NCBI GenBank assembly: GCA_002749065.1
Contig: PDTX01000003.1
Coordinates: 62,001 to 126,000, forward strand
Length of the DNA stretch: 64,000 bases
Source: Bacteroidia bacterium
GTDB taxonomy: Bacteria; Bacteroidota; Bacteroidia; Bacteroidales; CAJPTX01
Reading direction: 5' to 3'
Part shown: positions 25,624-34,452 of the stretch, piece by piece
How the letters are laid out: every line of letters starts with the position of its first letter
Position numbering within the stretch: the first letter of the stretch is position 1
Notes under the pieces: model-generated
What the model saw: only the letters and a program-made list of their open reading frames with translations
Databases searched by the model: none
What the model was told of the DNA's origin: nothing
Program-made: the position numbers and the translations under genes

Positions 25624-26976
25624 ATGGTAATGGCACTCAGTGCTCCCGGGAGCTTAGCGGGCCGTCAGGAGCGTTTCGACAGGGTGCTGGGCGAGCTGCG
25701 TCACTACCTCGTGCTCGCCTCCCTCCTGGTGCTGGTGCTCCGGCCCTTCTACATATCCACCCTCATGGTGCTGGGCGGGGTGCTGAGCCTCCTACACATC
25801 GCGCGCCACCACCGCGAAATCCCCCTGCGTCGCTACTGGCCCCTGCTGCTCACCGTCGGCTACTTCCTCCTGTCGGCCCTCTCCACCTGGCACGGCATCA
25901 TCCCCAACAGCGCGGGCTCCTCCATCGCCCGCCGCGTACCCTACGTCCTCATCCCCCTGATGCTGATAGACCTGTCCCCCCGGCGGTCCTGGGGTACGGC
26001 CCTGCTCCTGGGCATCCTCTGCCTGGATATCCTGCTCCTGCTGCTGACCCTCCGCGCCTGCTTCACCCTCGGACCACAGGGCTGGGAGTTCAGCTACCTG
26101 CTCGCCGGATGCAACCCGGCCGACTACCCCCTGACCTTCCACAACCTCTTCTTCAGCCCCCAGTCGCACTTCTACTACTCCACCATCACCGAGCGGCTCG
26201 GCCTGGCCTACTGGCCCTCCTACGTGGGCCTGGGCAACCTGCTGGGCCTGCTGGTGGTCGTGAGCCGCCTGCTGCGGGCAAGACAACGCCGCTGGCCCTT
26301 CTACGCATCCTACGCCGCGGTGCTGGCGGTGCTACTCTTCTTCCTGCTGCTCATCAACAGCCGGACCAACCTCCTGGGCGCGCTGCTCTGCCTCGGGGTG
26401 CTGACCGTCTGGACCCTACGCTGGGTGCGGGGCTGGCGACGCTGGGTGGTATTCGGGCTGCTGGGCCTGTGCCTGACCGGCCTGCAGTTCACCCGCCTGA
26501 ACATCGCCAACGTGGGCTGGAGCAACTTCGAGTCCTTCGTCGAGCACGACGCCCGCCTCCACATGTGGCGCGAGACCATCACCGACGCCCAGCACTGGTC
26601 GCCCTGGGGGGTCGGCGCGGGCGGCGCGCGGCGCTACCTCGCGGCCCGCTGCGCGAGCAACCTGGCCGACTACCGGCAGGACAACGTGTCCCGGGGCGTA
26701 GTCCAGAAGGTGCACAACGAGTTCCTGGAGGCCTTCCTCGAGCTGGGCTACCCGGGCGGCCTGTACCTGCTGGGCATCTTCCTGCTCCCCCTGCTCCGTC
26801 TGCGGCGCTTCCCGGTGGAGAGCCTCTGCCTCTTCGGAGCCCTGGGGGTGCTGATGTGCTTCGAGTCGCTCGGCCCCCTCACGCAGTCCATCATGCTCCT
26901 GGCCTGGGTCTACAACCTGGCCTGGCTCTACGGCATATCGAGCTGGCACGACCCGGCCGACGCGGAGGGCCTCTAG
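25624..26976 (+). CDS. O-antigen ligase-like (WaaL/Wzy) membrane protein
   Basis: The 450-residue protein has about ten to twelve hydrophobic segments and a large loop near the C-terminus containing the ligase/polymerase signature HNEFLEAFLELGYPGGLYL. WaaL transfers lipid-carried O-antigen to lipid A core in the periplasm, and Wzy polymerises O-units with a similar fold. The two cannot be separated with certainty from sequence alone. In P. gingivalis a WaaL of this type is needed to make A-LPS, which anchors T9SS cargo on the surface. The gene starts 16 bases after the barrel gene and is likely in the same operon. Confidence 0.75.
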   Translation: MVMALSAPGSLAGRQERFDRVLGELRHYLVLASLLVLVLRPFYISTLMVLGGVLSLLHIARHHREIPLRRYWPLLLTVGYFLLSALSTWHGIIPNSAGSSIARRVPYVLIPLMLIDLSPRRSWGTALLLGILCLDILLLLLTLRACFTLGPQGWEFSYLLAGCNPADYPLTFHNLFFSPQSHFYYSTITERLGLAYWPSYVGLGNLLGLLVVVSRLLRARQRRWPFYASYAAVLAVLLFFLLLINSRTNLLGALLCLGVLTVWTLRWVRGWRRWVVFGLLGLCLTGLQFTRLNIANVGWSNFESFVEHDARLHMWRETITDAQHWSPWGVGAGGARRYLAARCASNLADYRQDNVSRGVVQKVHNEFLEAFLELGYPGGLYLLGIFLLPLLRLRRFPVESLCLFGALGVLMCFESLGPLTQSIMLLAWVYNLAWLYGISSWHDPADAEGL

Positions 26977-27046
26977 GCACAGCAATATATCATTGAGTAT
27001 CATAGGCCCTGCCCGAGGCGCGGGGCGCGCAATAGTACATGGCAGT

Positions 27047-29836
27047 ATGGCAAAGGGGAGTATAGACCTGCGGGGAGTCCGGGTCAACAATCTGCGCATC
27101 GAGGAGCTATCAATCCCCCGGCGAGAGCTCGTGGTGCTGACGGGCCTCTCCGGCTCGGGGAAGTCCTCCCTGGCCTTCGAGACCCTCTACGCCGAGGGGC
27201 AGCGCCGCTACGTGCAGAGCATGACCGCCTACGCCCGGCAGTTCCTGGGCCGCATGCCCAAGCCCGATGCCGACTACATCGGCGGCATACCCCCCTCGAT
27301 AGTGATTGAGCAGAGGGTGAGCAACCGCAACCCCCGCTCGACCGTGGGGACCTCCTCCGAGGTCTACGAGTACCTCCGCCTGCTGTTCGCCCGCGTGGGG
27401 AAAATCATATCGCCCGTCAGCGGCCAGGAGGTGCGCTGCCACACGGTGGACGACGTGGTGCGCTTCCTGGACCACCACGAGGGGGAGCGCGCGATGGTGC
27501 TCGCCCCCCTGAACCCCGGCGGGGGGCGCGTCGGCCTGGACCTCCTGGAGGACCTCTCGAGCGAGGGCTACAGCCGGGTGTACGTGGAGGGCGAGCTCAT
27601 GCAGATTGACGACGAGGATGTCCGCGAGGCCGTCTGCCGGATGCAGAGCCCGGTCTACCTCCTGGTCGACCGCTTCGTGGCGAGCTCCGAGGCCAGCGGG
27701 CAGATGCGCGCCAGCGACAGCGTGGAGGCGGCCTTCCGTCGCGGCGAGGGGGCCTGCCGCATCATGCTGATGCCCAAGGAGGGCGAGCCAAGCCCACACG
27801 ATTTCAGCGTACGCCTAGAGCTCGACGGCCTCACCTTCCAGCGCCCCAACCCCAACCTCTTCAGCTTCAACAACGCCATGGGGGCCTGCCCCGTCTGCGA
27901 GGGCTACGGAATGGCCGTGGGCATCGACGAGGACCTGGTCATACCCGACAAGAACCGCTCGGTCTACGACGACGCGGTGGCCTGCTGGCGCGGCGGGAGC
28001 ATGCGCCAGGTGCGCGACGAGTTCATCGAGGAGGCCTCGCAGGTGGGCTTCCCCATCCACCGCCCCTACTTCGAGCTGACCGACAAGCAGCGGGCCATGC
28101 TCTGGGACGGTGTCGGCCGCGCCGAGGGCATCAACGCCTTCTTCGAGGCCCTCAAGCGGCAGAACTACAAAGTGCAGAACCGCGTGATGCTCTCGCGCTA
28201 CACGGGCAAGACCCTCTGCCCCACCTGCCACGGGCACCGCCTGCGCGACGAGGCCCTCTGGGTGAAGGTCGCCGGCTACAGCATCTCCGAGATGGTGGAC
28301 ATGCCCCTCCACCGCCTCAGGACCTGCCTCGACGGCCTGGAGCTCGACCCCCACGACATGGCCATCGCCCGCCGCCTCCTGCAGGAGCTACGCACCCGCC
28401 TGGCCACCCTGACCGACGTCGGCCTGGGCTACCTGACCCTCAACCGCCTATCCAACACCCTGAGCGGGGGCGAGACCCAGCGCATCAACCTGGCCACCTC
28501 GCTGGGCAGCTCGCTGGTCGGCTCGCTCTACATACTCGATGAGCCGAGCGTGGGCCTGCACCCGCAGGATACCCAGCGGCTCGTGGCCGTGCTGGAGCAG
28601 CTCCGCGACAAGGGCAACACCGTGCTGGTCGTGGAGCATGATGAGGACGTGATGCGGGCCGCCGACACCATCATCGACATGGGCCCGGGGGCGGGGCGCA
28701 ACGGCGGGCAGGTGATGTACGTCGGGCCACTGGATGGCGTATCGGCTAAGCCCGAGAGCCTCACGGGGGCCTACCTCTCCGGGCGGGAGCGCATCCCCCT
28801 GCCCCCGGCCCGCCGCCCCGGCCAGGGCGAGCTGCGCGTCGGCGGCGTGGTGGTCAACAACCTCAAGGGCGTGGACGTACGCATCCCCCTGGGCGCGCTC
28901 ACGGTGGTGACCGGGGTGAGCGGCTCGGGCAAGTCCAGCCTCGTGAACGTGGGCGTACGGCAGGCCGTCGAGAGCCTCCTGCAGGAGGCCGACCCGTCGA
29001 ACCCCAATTTCCGGGAGGTCAGCCTACGTGGCCCCTCCCTCTTCGACATGGAGCTCATGGACCAGAACCCCCTCTCGCGCTCCACCCGCTCCACGCCCGT
29101 TACCTACATCGGCAGCTTCGACCGCGTGCGCAATATCTTCGCGGCCGAGGAGGCCTCCAAGCGCCTCAACCTCGAGGCCAACGCCTTCTCCTTCAACTCC
29201 TCGGTGGGCGCATGCCCGGAGTGCTCGGGCGCGGGCCGCGTAGTGGTCGAGATGCAGTTCATGGCCGACATCGAGGTGCCCTGCGAGGCCTGCCACGGCA
29301 CGCGCTACAGGCCCCAGGTCCTGGAGGCGCACCATCGCGGCAAGACCATACACGACGTCCTGCAGCTGACGGTGGACGAGGCCGCGGACTTCTTCCGGGG
29401 CACCGAGGGCAACGAGGCCACCCACCTGGTGGAGGAGCTGGAGGTGCTGCGGGAGGTCGGCCTGGGCTACGTGCAGCTCGGCCAGAGCACCAGCACCCTC
29501 AGCGGCGGCGAGGCCCAGCGCCTGAAGCTGGCCAGCTACCTCCTGAAGCCCCGCAGCGAGGAGCGCATCTTCTTCATATTCGACGAGCCCACCACCGGCC
29601 TGCACATCCACGACATCCGCCGCCTGCTCCACGCCTTCAGCCGCCTCGTGGAGCTGGGGCATACCATCGTGGTCATAGAGCACAACGTGGAGCTCATGCG
29701 CCAAGCCGACTGGATGATAGACATGGGGCCGGGGGCCGGGGAGTACGGCGGGCAGGTCGTCTTCATGGGCACCCCCGAGGAGCTGGCCCGCTGCGAGCAG
29801 TCCGCCACGGCCGAGTACCTACGGGGGCGGCTCTAG
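27047..29836 (+). CDS. uvrA: UvrA excinuclease ATPase, Bacteroidota class
   Basis: The ATG at 27047 (MAKGSIDLRG) gives 929 residues; the track start adds 18 residues. Both ABC cassettes are complete: Walker A (LTGLSGSGKSSLAFET; VTGVSGSGKSSLVNV), signatures (NTLSGGETQRINLA; STLSGGEAQRLKLA) and Walker B (LYILDEPSVGLHPQD; IFDEPTTGLHIHD). UvrA recognises damaged DNA with UvrB. Where many UvrAs carry the first zinc motif CPxCG, this one reads SPVSG, so one zinc module is likely missing, whereas CPVC/CPTC and CPEC/CEAC motifs elsewhere remain. The gene converges on the methyltransferase-like gene, and their stop codons overlap. Confidence 0.9.
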   Translation: MAKGSIDLRGVRVNNLRIEELSIPRRELVVLTGLSGSGKSSLAFETLYAEGQRRYVQSMTAYARQFLGRMPKPDADYIGGIPPSIVIEQRVSNRNPRSTVGTSSEVYEYLRLLFARVGKIISPVSGQEVRCHTVDDVVRFLDHHEGERAMVLAPLNPGGGRVGLDLLEDLSSEGYSRVYVEGELMQIDDEDVREAVCRMQSPVYLLVDRFVASSEASGQMRASDSVEAAFRRGEGACRIMLMPKEGEPSPHDFSVRLELDGLTFQRPNPNLFSFNNAMGACPVCEGYGMAVGIDEDLVIPDKNRSVYDDAVACWRGGSMRQVRDEFIEEASQVGFPIHRPYFELTDKQRAMLWDGVGRAEGINAFFEALKRQNYKVQNRVMLSRYTGKTLCPTCHGHRLRDEALWVKVAGYSISEMVDMPLHRLRTCLDGLELDPHDMAIARRLLQELRTRLATLTDVGLGYLTLNRLSNTLSGGETQRINLATSLGSSLVGSLYILDEPSVGLHPQDTQRLVAVLEQLRDKGNTVLVVEHDEDVMRAADTIIDMGPGAGRNGGQVMYVGPLDGVSAKPESLTGAYLSGRERIPLPPARRPGQGELRVGGVVVNNLKGVDVRIPLGALTVVTGVSGSGKSSLVNVGVRQAVESLLQEADPSNPNFREVSLRGPSLFDMELMDQNPLSRSTRSTPVTYIGSFDRVRNIFAAEEASKRLNLEANAFSFNSSVGACPECSGAGRVVVEMQFMADIEVPCEACHGTRYRPQVLEAHHRGKTIHDVLQLTVDEAADFFRGTEGNEATHLVEELEVLREVGLGYVQLGQSTSTLSGGEAQRLKLASYLLKPRSEERIFFIFDEPTTGLHIHDIRRLLHAFSRLVELGHTIVVIEHNVELMRQADWMIDMGPGAGEYGGQVVFMGTPEELARCEQSATAEYLRGRL

Positions 29837-30339
29837 CGACCCTCCTCCCCGCGCCGAGGGAACCAGGGTATGCACCGGTTGACGCGCTGGCAGTAGGCAT
29901 CGAACTCCTCGCCGTGCAGCCGGCGTAGCCATTTCTCCTCGCTGTGCTTTATCAGGAGGGTCAGGAATAGGTAGTAGGCCGGGGGGAGGATGAGGAGGTA
30001 CACGTTGCCGGTGAGCATGACGATGGCGGATGCCTCAAGCATGAACGCCGAGTATATGGGGTTCCTGACGATGGCGAAGGGGCCGGTGGTGAGGAGCTGG
30101 TTGTGGGTGATGGCGGTCTGTATGCCGGAGAAGAGGGCCGCCCTGGCCCAGAGGGCGAGGGCGAATAGCGCGAGGGCGATGCCCGCGGCTCGTAGCGGCC
30201 ACGTAGCGCCGGGGATGCGGAGCTGTGGCAGTACCCCTTGGTGGTCCAGGTAGCACGCGATGATGCTGGTGAGCATGACGGTGGGCGCGTAGAGCGGCTC
30301 CACTCCGAGGCGGGACAAATGCTTTTTCGCTCGGCTCAT
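29833..30339 (-). CDS. Isoprenylcysteine carboxyl methyltransferase-family membrane protein
   Basis: The ATG at 30339 (MSRAKKHLSR) gives 168 residues; the track start adds promoter sequence. Several hydrophobic segments are followed by the ICMT/PEMT signature LLTTGPFAIVRNPIYSAFML and the downstream EEKWLRRLHGEEFDAYCQRV block that binds S-adenosylmethionine at the membrane. In bacteria such proteins usually methylate small lipids or are of unknown substrate, since no prenylated proteins are expected. The stop codon overlaps that of uvrA from the other strand. Confidence 0.8.
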   Translation of the reverse strand: MSRAKKHLSRLGVEPLYAPTVMLTSIIACYLDHQGVLPQLRIPGATWPLRAAGIALALFALALWARAALFSGIQTAITHNQLLTTGPFAIVRNPIYSAFMLEASAIVMLTGNVYLLILPPAYYLFLTLLIKHSEEKWLRRLHGEEFDAYCQRVNRCIPWFPRRGEEGR

Positions 30340-30382
30340 GGTCTCCCTCCTTCCTCCGTTTTTTCGCTGGACACGGTCATGC

Positions 30383-30391
30383 GCGAAGGTA
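30383..30391 (-). promoter_or_regulatory. Putative -7 element of the ICMT-family gene
   Basis: On the minus strand TACCTTCGC, the TTCG variant, lies 43 bases before the chosen ATG at 30339. Confidence 0.4.
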
Positions 30392-30464
30392 GCTTTTTTT
30401 GCCCCAGGCTCGTTTCGTCTCATTCCAAATTTCCCTCGCCTTAGGATAATTCGATTGGAATGGC

Positions 30465-30472
30465 TACTTTTG
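30465..30472 (+). promoter_or_regulatory. Putative promoter of clpX
   Basis: TACTTTTG matches TAnnTTTG, with a weak -33 candidate TTAG (30441-30444) 20 bases upstream. The 10 bases just before the -7 element (TTGGAATGGC) also occur before the fldA -7 element. The clpX ATG is 46 bases downstream. Confidence 0.5.
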
Positions 30473-30518
30473 CTCTTAGATTACTGGCTCTGCCCGCTGA
30501 ATAGACCATTAAGCTTAG

Positions 30519-31787
30519 ATGTCGGATAGTAAAGAAAGCAAGACTCCTCGCTGTGCAATGTGTGGCCGTCACTACGGCGAGGAGGGGACGGTCCTGATCG
30601 AGGGGCGCGACGGCTATGTCTGCCCTGCCTGCGTAGAGGAAATCCACCAGCTCATGGAGGACGAGCTGCAGGATATGGGGCCGAGCGCCGGCGGTATGAG
30701 CGTTCGGGAGCTGCTCCCCCCCCGGGAGATGAAGGCCTTCCTCGACCGCTTCGTGATAGGGCAGGACCGGGCCAAGCGCTACCTCTGCGTGGCGGTCTAC
30801 AACCACTACAAGCGCGTCATGCAGGGGGCTATACCCCCGTCTGGGCCCCAGGCCGAGGAGTATGCCGAGGTGGAGGTGGAGAAGAGCAACATCCTGATGG
30901 TGGGCCCCACGGGCACGGGCAAAACCCTCCTGGCCAGGACGATAGCCCGCATGCTCCACGTCCCCTTCACGATAGTGGATGCCACCGTACTCACCGAGGC
31001 GGGCTACGTGGGCGAGGACGTGGAGGGCATACTCACCCGCCTGCTGCAGGATGCCGACTACAAGGTGGAGCGCGCCGAGATGGGCATCATCTTCATCGAC
31101 GAGATTGACAAGATCGCCCGCAAGAGCGACAACCCCTCCATCACCCGCGACGTGTCGGGCGAGGGCGTGCAGCAGGCCCTGCTGAAGATGCTGGAGGGGA
31201 CGGTGGTGAACGTGCCACCCCAGGGCGGGCGCAAGCACCCCGACCAGAAGTTCATCCAGGTCAACACGCGCAACATCCTCTTCGTCTGCGGCGGGGCCTT
31301 CGAGGGCATAGAGCGGCGTATCGCCCAGCGCGTCAACACGAAGGTGGTGGGCTACGGGGCCGGATCGTCGCGCTCCAAGGTGGAGAAGGACGAGCTCCTG
31401 CGCCACATCGCGCCTCAGGACCTGCGGGCCTACGGGCTCATACCCGAGCTCATCGGCCGGCTGCCAGTCCTGACGCACCTGGACCCCCTCACCAAGGATA
31501 CGCTCCGCCGCATACTCACCGTGCCGGAGAACAGCATCGTACGCCAGTACCAGCGCCTCTTCGCGATGGACGGCATCGGGCTGCGCATAGATGATGAGGT
31601 CCTGGACTTCGTGGTCCAGAAGGCCATGGACTACAAGCTCGGCGCGCGGGGGCTCCGCTCCATCATGGAGGCCATACTCATCGACGCGATGTACGAGCTG
31701 CCGGGCACAGGCGCCGAGGAGTGCCGTATCGACCTGCAGTACGCGCAGGAGGCCCTTGGACGGGAGCATTTTGCCGGGGTGGGGTAG
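30519..31787 (+). CDS. clpX: ATP-dependent Clp protease ATP-binding subunit ClpX
   Basis: The 422-residue protein has the N-terminal zinc-binding domain ([12 protein letters not shown] ... [12 protein letters not shown]), Walker A ([16 protein letters not shown]), Walker B ([14 protein letters not shown]), the pore-1 loop ([12 protein letters not shown]) and sensor regions. ClpX unfolds substrates and feeds them to ClpP. The ClpP-docking loop, IGF in E. coli, reads VGY here, as in a VVGYGAG context. No clpP gene is adjacent; it must lie elsewhere. The gene starts 46 bases after a -7 element and is followed by the nqr operon after about 80 bases. Confidence 0.97.
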   Translation: MSDSKESKTPRCAMCGRHYGEEGTVLIEGRDGYVCPACVEEIHQLMEDELQDMGPSAGGMSVRELLPPREMKAFLDRFVIGQDRAKRYLCVAVYNHYKRVMQGAIPPSGPQAEEYAEVEVEKSNILMVGPTGTGKTLLARTIARMLHVPFTIVDATVLTEAGYVGEDVEGILTRLLQDADYKVERAEMGIIFIDEIDKIARKSDNPSITRDVSGEGVQQALLKMLEGTVVNVPPQGGRKHPDQKFIQVNTRNILFVCGGAFEGIERRIAQRVNTKVVGYGAGSSRSKVEKDELLRHIAPQDLRAYGLIPELIGRLPVLTHLDPLTKDTLRRILTVPENSIVRQYQRLFAMDGIGLRIDDEVLDFVVQKAMDYKLGARGLRSIMEAILIDAMYELPGTGAEECRIDLQYAQEALGREHFAGVG

Positions 31788-31807
31788 CGGGGTGGTACGA
31801 TTATTCA

Positions 31808-31815
31808 TAACTTCG
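31808..31815 (+). promoter_or_regulatory. Putative -7 element of the nqr operon
   Basis: TAACTTCG, followed by C, fits the TAnnTTYG form and lies 52 bases before nqrA. The match is weak, so transcription might instead continue from clpX. Confidence 0.3.
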
Positions 31816-31867
31816 CCTATGGGGACAGGGTGCCATTTGCCCTGCGTGTAGGTAAGAACGTCATGGT

Positions 31868-33223
31868 ATGGATGTAAGAATTCGCAAAGGCTTAGACATT
31901 AAGCTTGTAGGGCAGGCCGAGAAGGTCTACGACCGTCTTCCGACCCCGGGGGACTACGCCCTCTACCCGACGGATTTCCCGATGATGGTGCCCCGTCTGC
32001 GGGTGCGCGAGGGCGATGTGGTGAAGGCGGGCTCGCCCCTCTTCGTGGACAAGCGGAATGAGGACATCGTCTTCGCCTCGCCGGTGAGCGGCACCGTCAA
32101 GCAGGTGCTCCGCGGCGAGCGGCGGCGCGTGGAGAAGGTGGTCGTGGGCTGCGGCACCGAGGAGCTGGAGTACGAGGACTTCGGGGCGGCGCAGCCCTCG
32201 GGCATGGCCCGTGAGGCCGTGGTGGAGAAGATGCTGAAGGGGGGCGTTTGGCCGTTGATACGTCAGCGCCCCTTCAACGTGGTGGCCGACCCGCGCATCG
32301 CCCCTCGGGACATCTTCATCTCCGCCTTCGACTCCGCGCCTCTGGCCCCCGACCTGGACTTCTCGCTCAAGGACAACGCCGAGAGCTTCCAGCTGGGCCT
32401 GGATGCCCTCCGCCGCCTCACCGACGGGGGGGTGCATATCGGCATCAACGGCAAGTACCCCCCGGCCAAGGTCTACGCCAGCGCGCAGGGGGTGCAGCTC
32501 CACAGCTTCTCGGGCCCCCATCCCGCCGGGAATGTCGGCGTGCAGATAAGCCACATCGCACCCGTGTGCAAGGGCGAGGTGGTCTGGACGGTCAGCCCCC
32601 TGGACGTAATCATCATCGGCCGCCTGTTCGCGAGCGGCCGCTACGACGCGCGGCGCATCATCGCCGTGGCGGGCAGCCGGGTGGAGAAGCCCCGCTACTA
32701 CACCACCCTCATCGGCGCGCCGATGGCCCAGCTGCTGGACGGGCAGGTCAAGCCGGGACCGCGGGAGGCCCGCATCATCAGCGGGAACGTCCTCACCGGC
32801 ATCAAGACCGGGCTGGACGAGTGGGTGCACTACTACGCCAACATGGTGACCGTCATCCCCGAGGGGAACTACTACGAGTTCATGGGCTGGCTCGCCCCCG
32901 GCCTCAAGAAGTTCAGCGCCTCCCACATGTTCCCGGCCTTCCTCATGCCCAAGCGCACCTACGACCTCGACACCCACATGCACGGCGGGCACCGCGCCTT
33001 CGTGGTCACCGGCCAGTTCGAGCGCGTCATGCCCATGGACATCTACCCCAACCAGCTGCTGAAGGCCATTCTGGCCAAGGATATCGAGGGGATGGAGAAC
33101 CTCGGCATCTACGAGGTGGCCGAGGAGGACTTCGCGCTCTGCGACTTCGTGAGCACCTCGAAGATTGAGGCCCAGACCATCGTGCGCGAGGGCCTCAACC
33201 AGATGATACGTGAAATGTACTAA
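31868..33223 (+). CDS. nqrA: Na+-translocating NADH:quinone reductase subunit A
   Basis: The 451-residue protein matches NqrA throughout, from the opening VRIRKGLDIKLVG-like segment to the PMDIYPNQLLKAILAKDIEGMENLGIYEV region that is diagnostic for the family. NqrA is the soluble, cytoplasm-facing subunit at the quinone side of the complex. It leads the six-gene nqrABCDEF operon, which couples NADH oxidation by quinone to outward Na+ transport. The 18-base gap to nqrB carries a GGGAGCGAAAAAG ribosome-binding region. The start at 31868 fits family length. Confidence 0.96.
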   Translation: MDVRIRKGLDIKLVGQAEKVYDRLPTPGDYALYPTDFPMMVPRLRVREGDVVKAGSPLFVDKRNEDIVFASPVSGTVKQVLRGERRRVEKVVVGCGTEELEYEDFGAAQPSGMAREAVVEKMLKGGVWPLIRQRPFNVVADPRIAPRDIFISAFDSAPLAPDLDFSLKDNAESFQLGLDALRRLTDGGVHIGINGKYPPAKVYASAQGVQLHSFSGPHPAGNVGVQISHIAPVCKGEVVWTVSPLDVIIIGRLFASGRYDARRIIAVAGSRVEKPRYYTTLIGAPMAQLLDGQVKPGPREARIISGNVLTGIKTGLDEWVHYYANMVTVIPEGNYYEFMGWLAPGLKKFSASHMFPAFLMPKRTYDLDTHMHGGHRAFVVTGQFERVMPMDIYPNQLLKAILAKDIEGMENLGIYEVAEEDFALCDFVSTSKIEAQTIVREGLNQMIREMY

Positions 33224-33241
33224 CAAGCGGGAGCGAAAAAG

Positions 33242-34429
33242 ATGGGACTACGATCCATACTCGATAAGATAAAGCCGAACTTCCAGCCCGGCGGGCGGTT
33301 CTCCTACCTGCATTCGACCTTCGAAGCCTTCGAGACCTTCCTCTACACGCCCGACACGGTCACCCGCCAGGGCAGCCATATCCGCGACGCGGCCGACCTC
33401 AAGCGCACCATGATCATGGTGGTCATCGCCCTGATGCCCGCCCTGGTCTTCGGCTGGTACAACATCGGCCTGCAGCACGCCCGGATGCTCGGCCAGACCG
33501 TGGACATCTGGCCCGCCATATGGTACGGCTTCCTGCAGATGCTGCCCGCCATCGTCGTCTCCTACGTGGTGGCCCTGGGCATCGAGTTCGGCGTGGCGCA
33601 GGCCCGGGGCCATGAGGTCAACGAGGGGGTGCTGGTCACGGGGATACTCGTGCCGATGATCATCCCGGTGGACCTCCCCCTGTGGATGCTCGCGCTGGCC
33701 GTGGCCTTCTCCATCGTCTTCGGCAAGGAGATATTCGGCGGCACGGGCATGAACATCTTCAACCCCGCCCTGCTCACCCGCGCCTTCCTCTTCTTCGGCT
33801 TCCCGGCCTACATGTCGGGCGACAGCGTGTGGGTCTCCGGCATGCGCGACGCGGCCCAGGTGGCCGACGGTTTCAGCGGGGCGACCCCCCTGTCGTACGC
33901 GGCGGCGGGGCTGGAGGAGCAGCTCCCTAGCGTCATGGAGATGTTCGTGGGGACCATCCCCGGCTCGGCGGGCGAGACCTCCATGCTGGCCATCCTGCTG
34001 GGCGCCCTGCTCCTGCTGGCCACGGGCGTGGCCAGCTACCGCATCATGCTCTCGGTATTCGCCGGGGGCTACCTCACGGGCCTGCTCTTCAACGCGATTG
34101 GCATCAATGCCTACATGGGGCTGCCGGCCCACTACCACCTGCTCATGGGGGGCTTCGCCTTCGGCGCGGTCTTCATGGCGACCGACCCCGTCTCGGCCTC
34201 GCAGACCAACGCCGGCAAGTGGGTGTACGGCTTCCTCATCGGGGTCTTCACCATCATGGTCCGGGTCATCAACCCGGCCTACCCGGAGGGGATGATGCTC
34301 TCCATCCTGCTGATGAACGCCTTCGCCCCGCTGATAGACTACGTCGTGGTGGGGCGCAACATCCGGGCCCGCAAGCGGCGTACCGCGGCGCTGGAGAGCG
34401 CCCGCCTGGCCAGCGAGCCGACCGAGTAA
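33242..34429 (+). CDS. nqrB: Na+-translocating NADH:quinone reductase subunit B
   Basis: The 395-residue membrane protein has about ten transmembrane segments and the SGATPLSY motif in which the threonine carries covalently bound FMN. GTGMNIFNPALLTRAFLFF and the late PVSASQTNAGKW block are also typical of NqrB. NqrB and NqrC pass electrons from the FAD/Fe-S subunit F to quinone, and NqrB carries part of the sodium path. An approximately 23-base gap separates it from nqrC. Confidence 0.96.
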   Translation: MGLRSILDKIKPNFQPGGRFSYLHSTFEAFETFLYTPDTVTRQGSHIRDAADLKRTMIMVVIALMPALVFGWYNIGLQHARMLGQTVDIWPAIWYGFLQMLPAIVVSYVVALGIEFGVAQARGHEVNEGVLVTGILVPMIIPVDLPLWMLALAVAFSIVFGKEIFGGTGMNIFNPALLTRAFLFFGFPAYMSGDSVWVSGMRDAAQVADGFSGATPLSYAAAGLEEQLPSVMEMFVGTIPGSAGETSMLAILLGALLLLATGVASYRIMLSVFAGGYLTGLLFNAIGINAYMGLPAHYHLLMGGFAFGAVFMATDPVSASQTNAGKWVYGFLIGVFTIMVRVINPAYPEGMMLSILLMNAFAPLIDYVVVGRNIRARKRRTAALESARLASEPTE

Positions 34430-34452
34430 GTAACCACTGAACGACAAGAACG

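Noticed and set aside
31892-33226. A 444-residue minus-strand ORF opposite nqrA
   Set aside because: Composition and frame are those of a GC-driven shadow of nqrA, a recognised gene on the plus strand.
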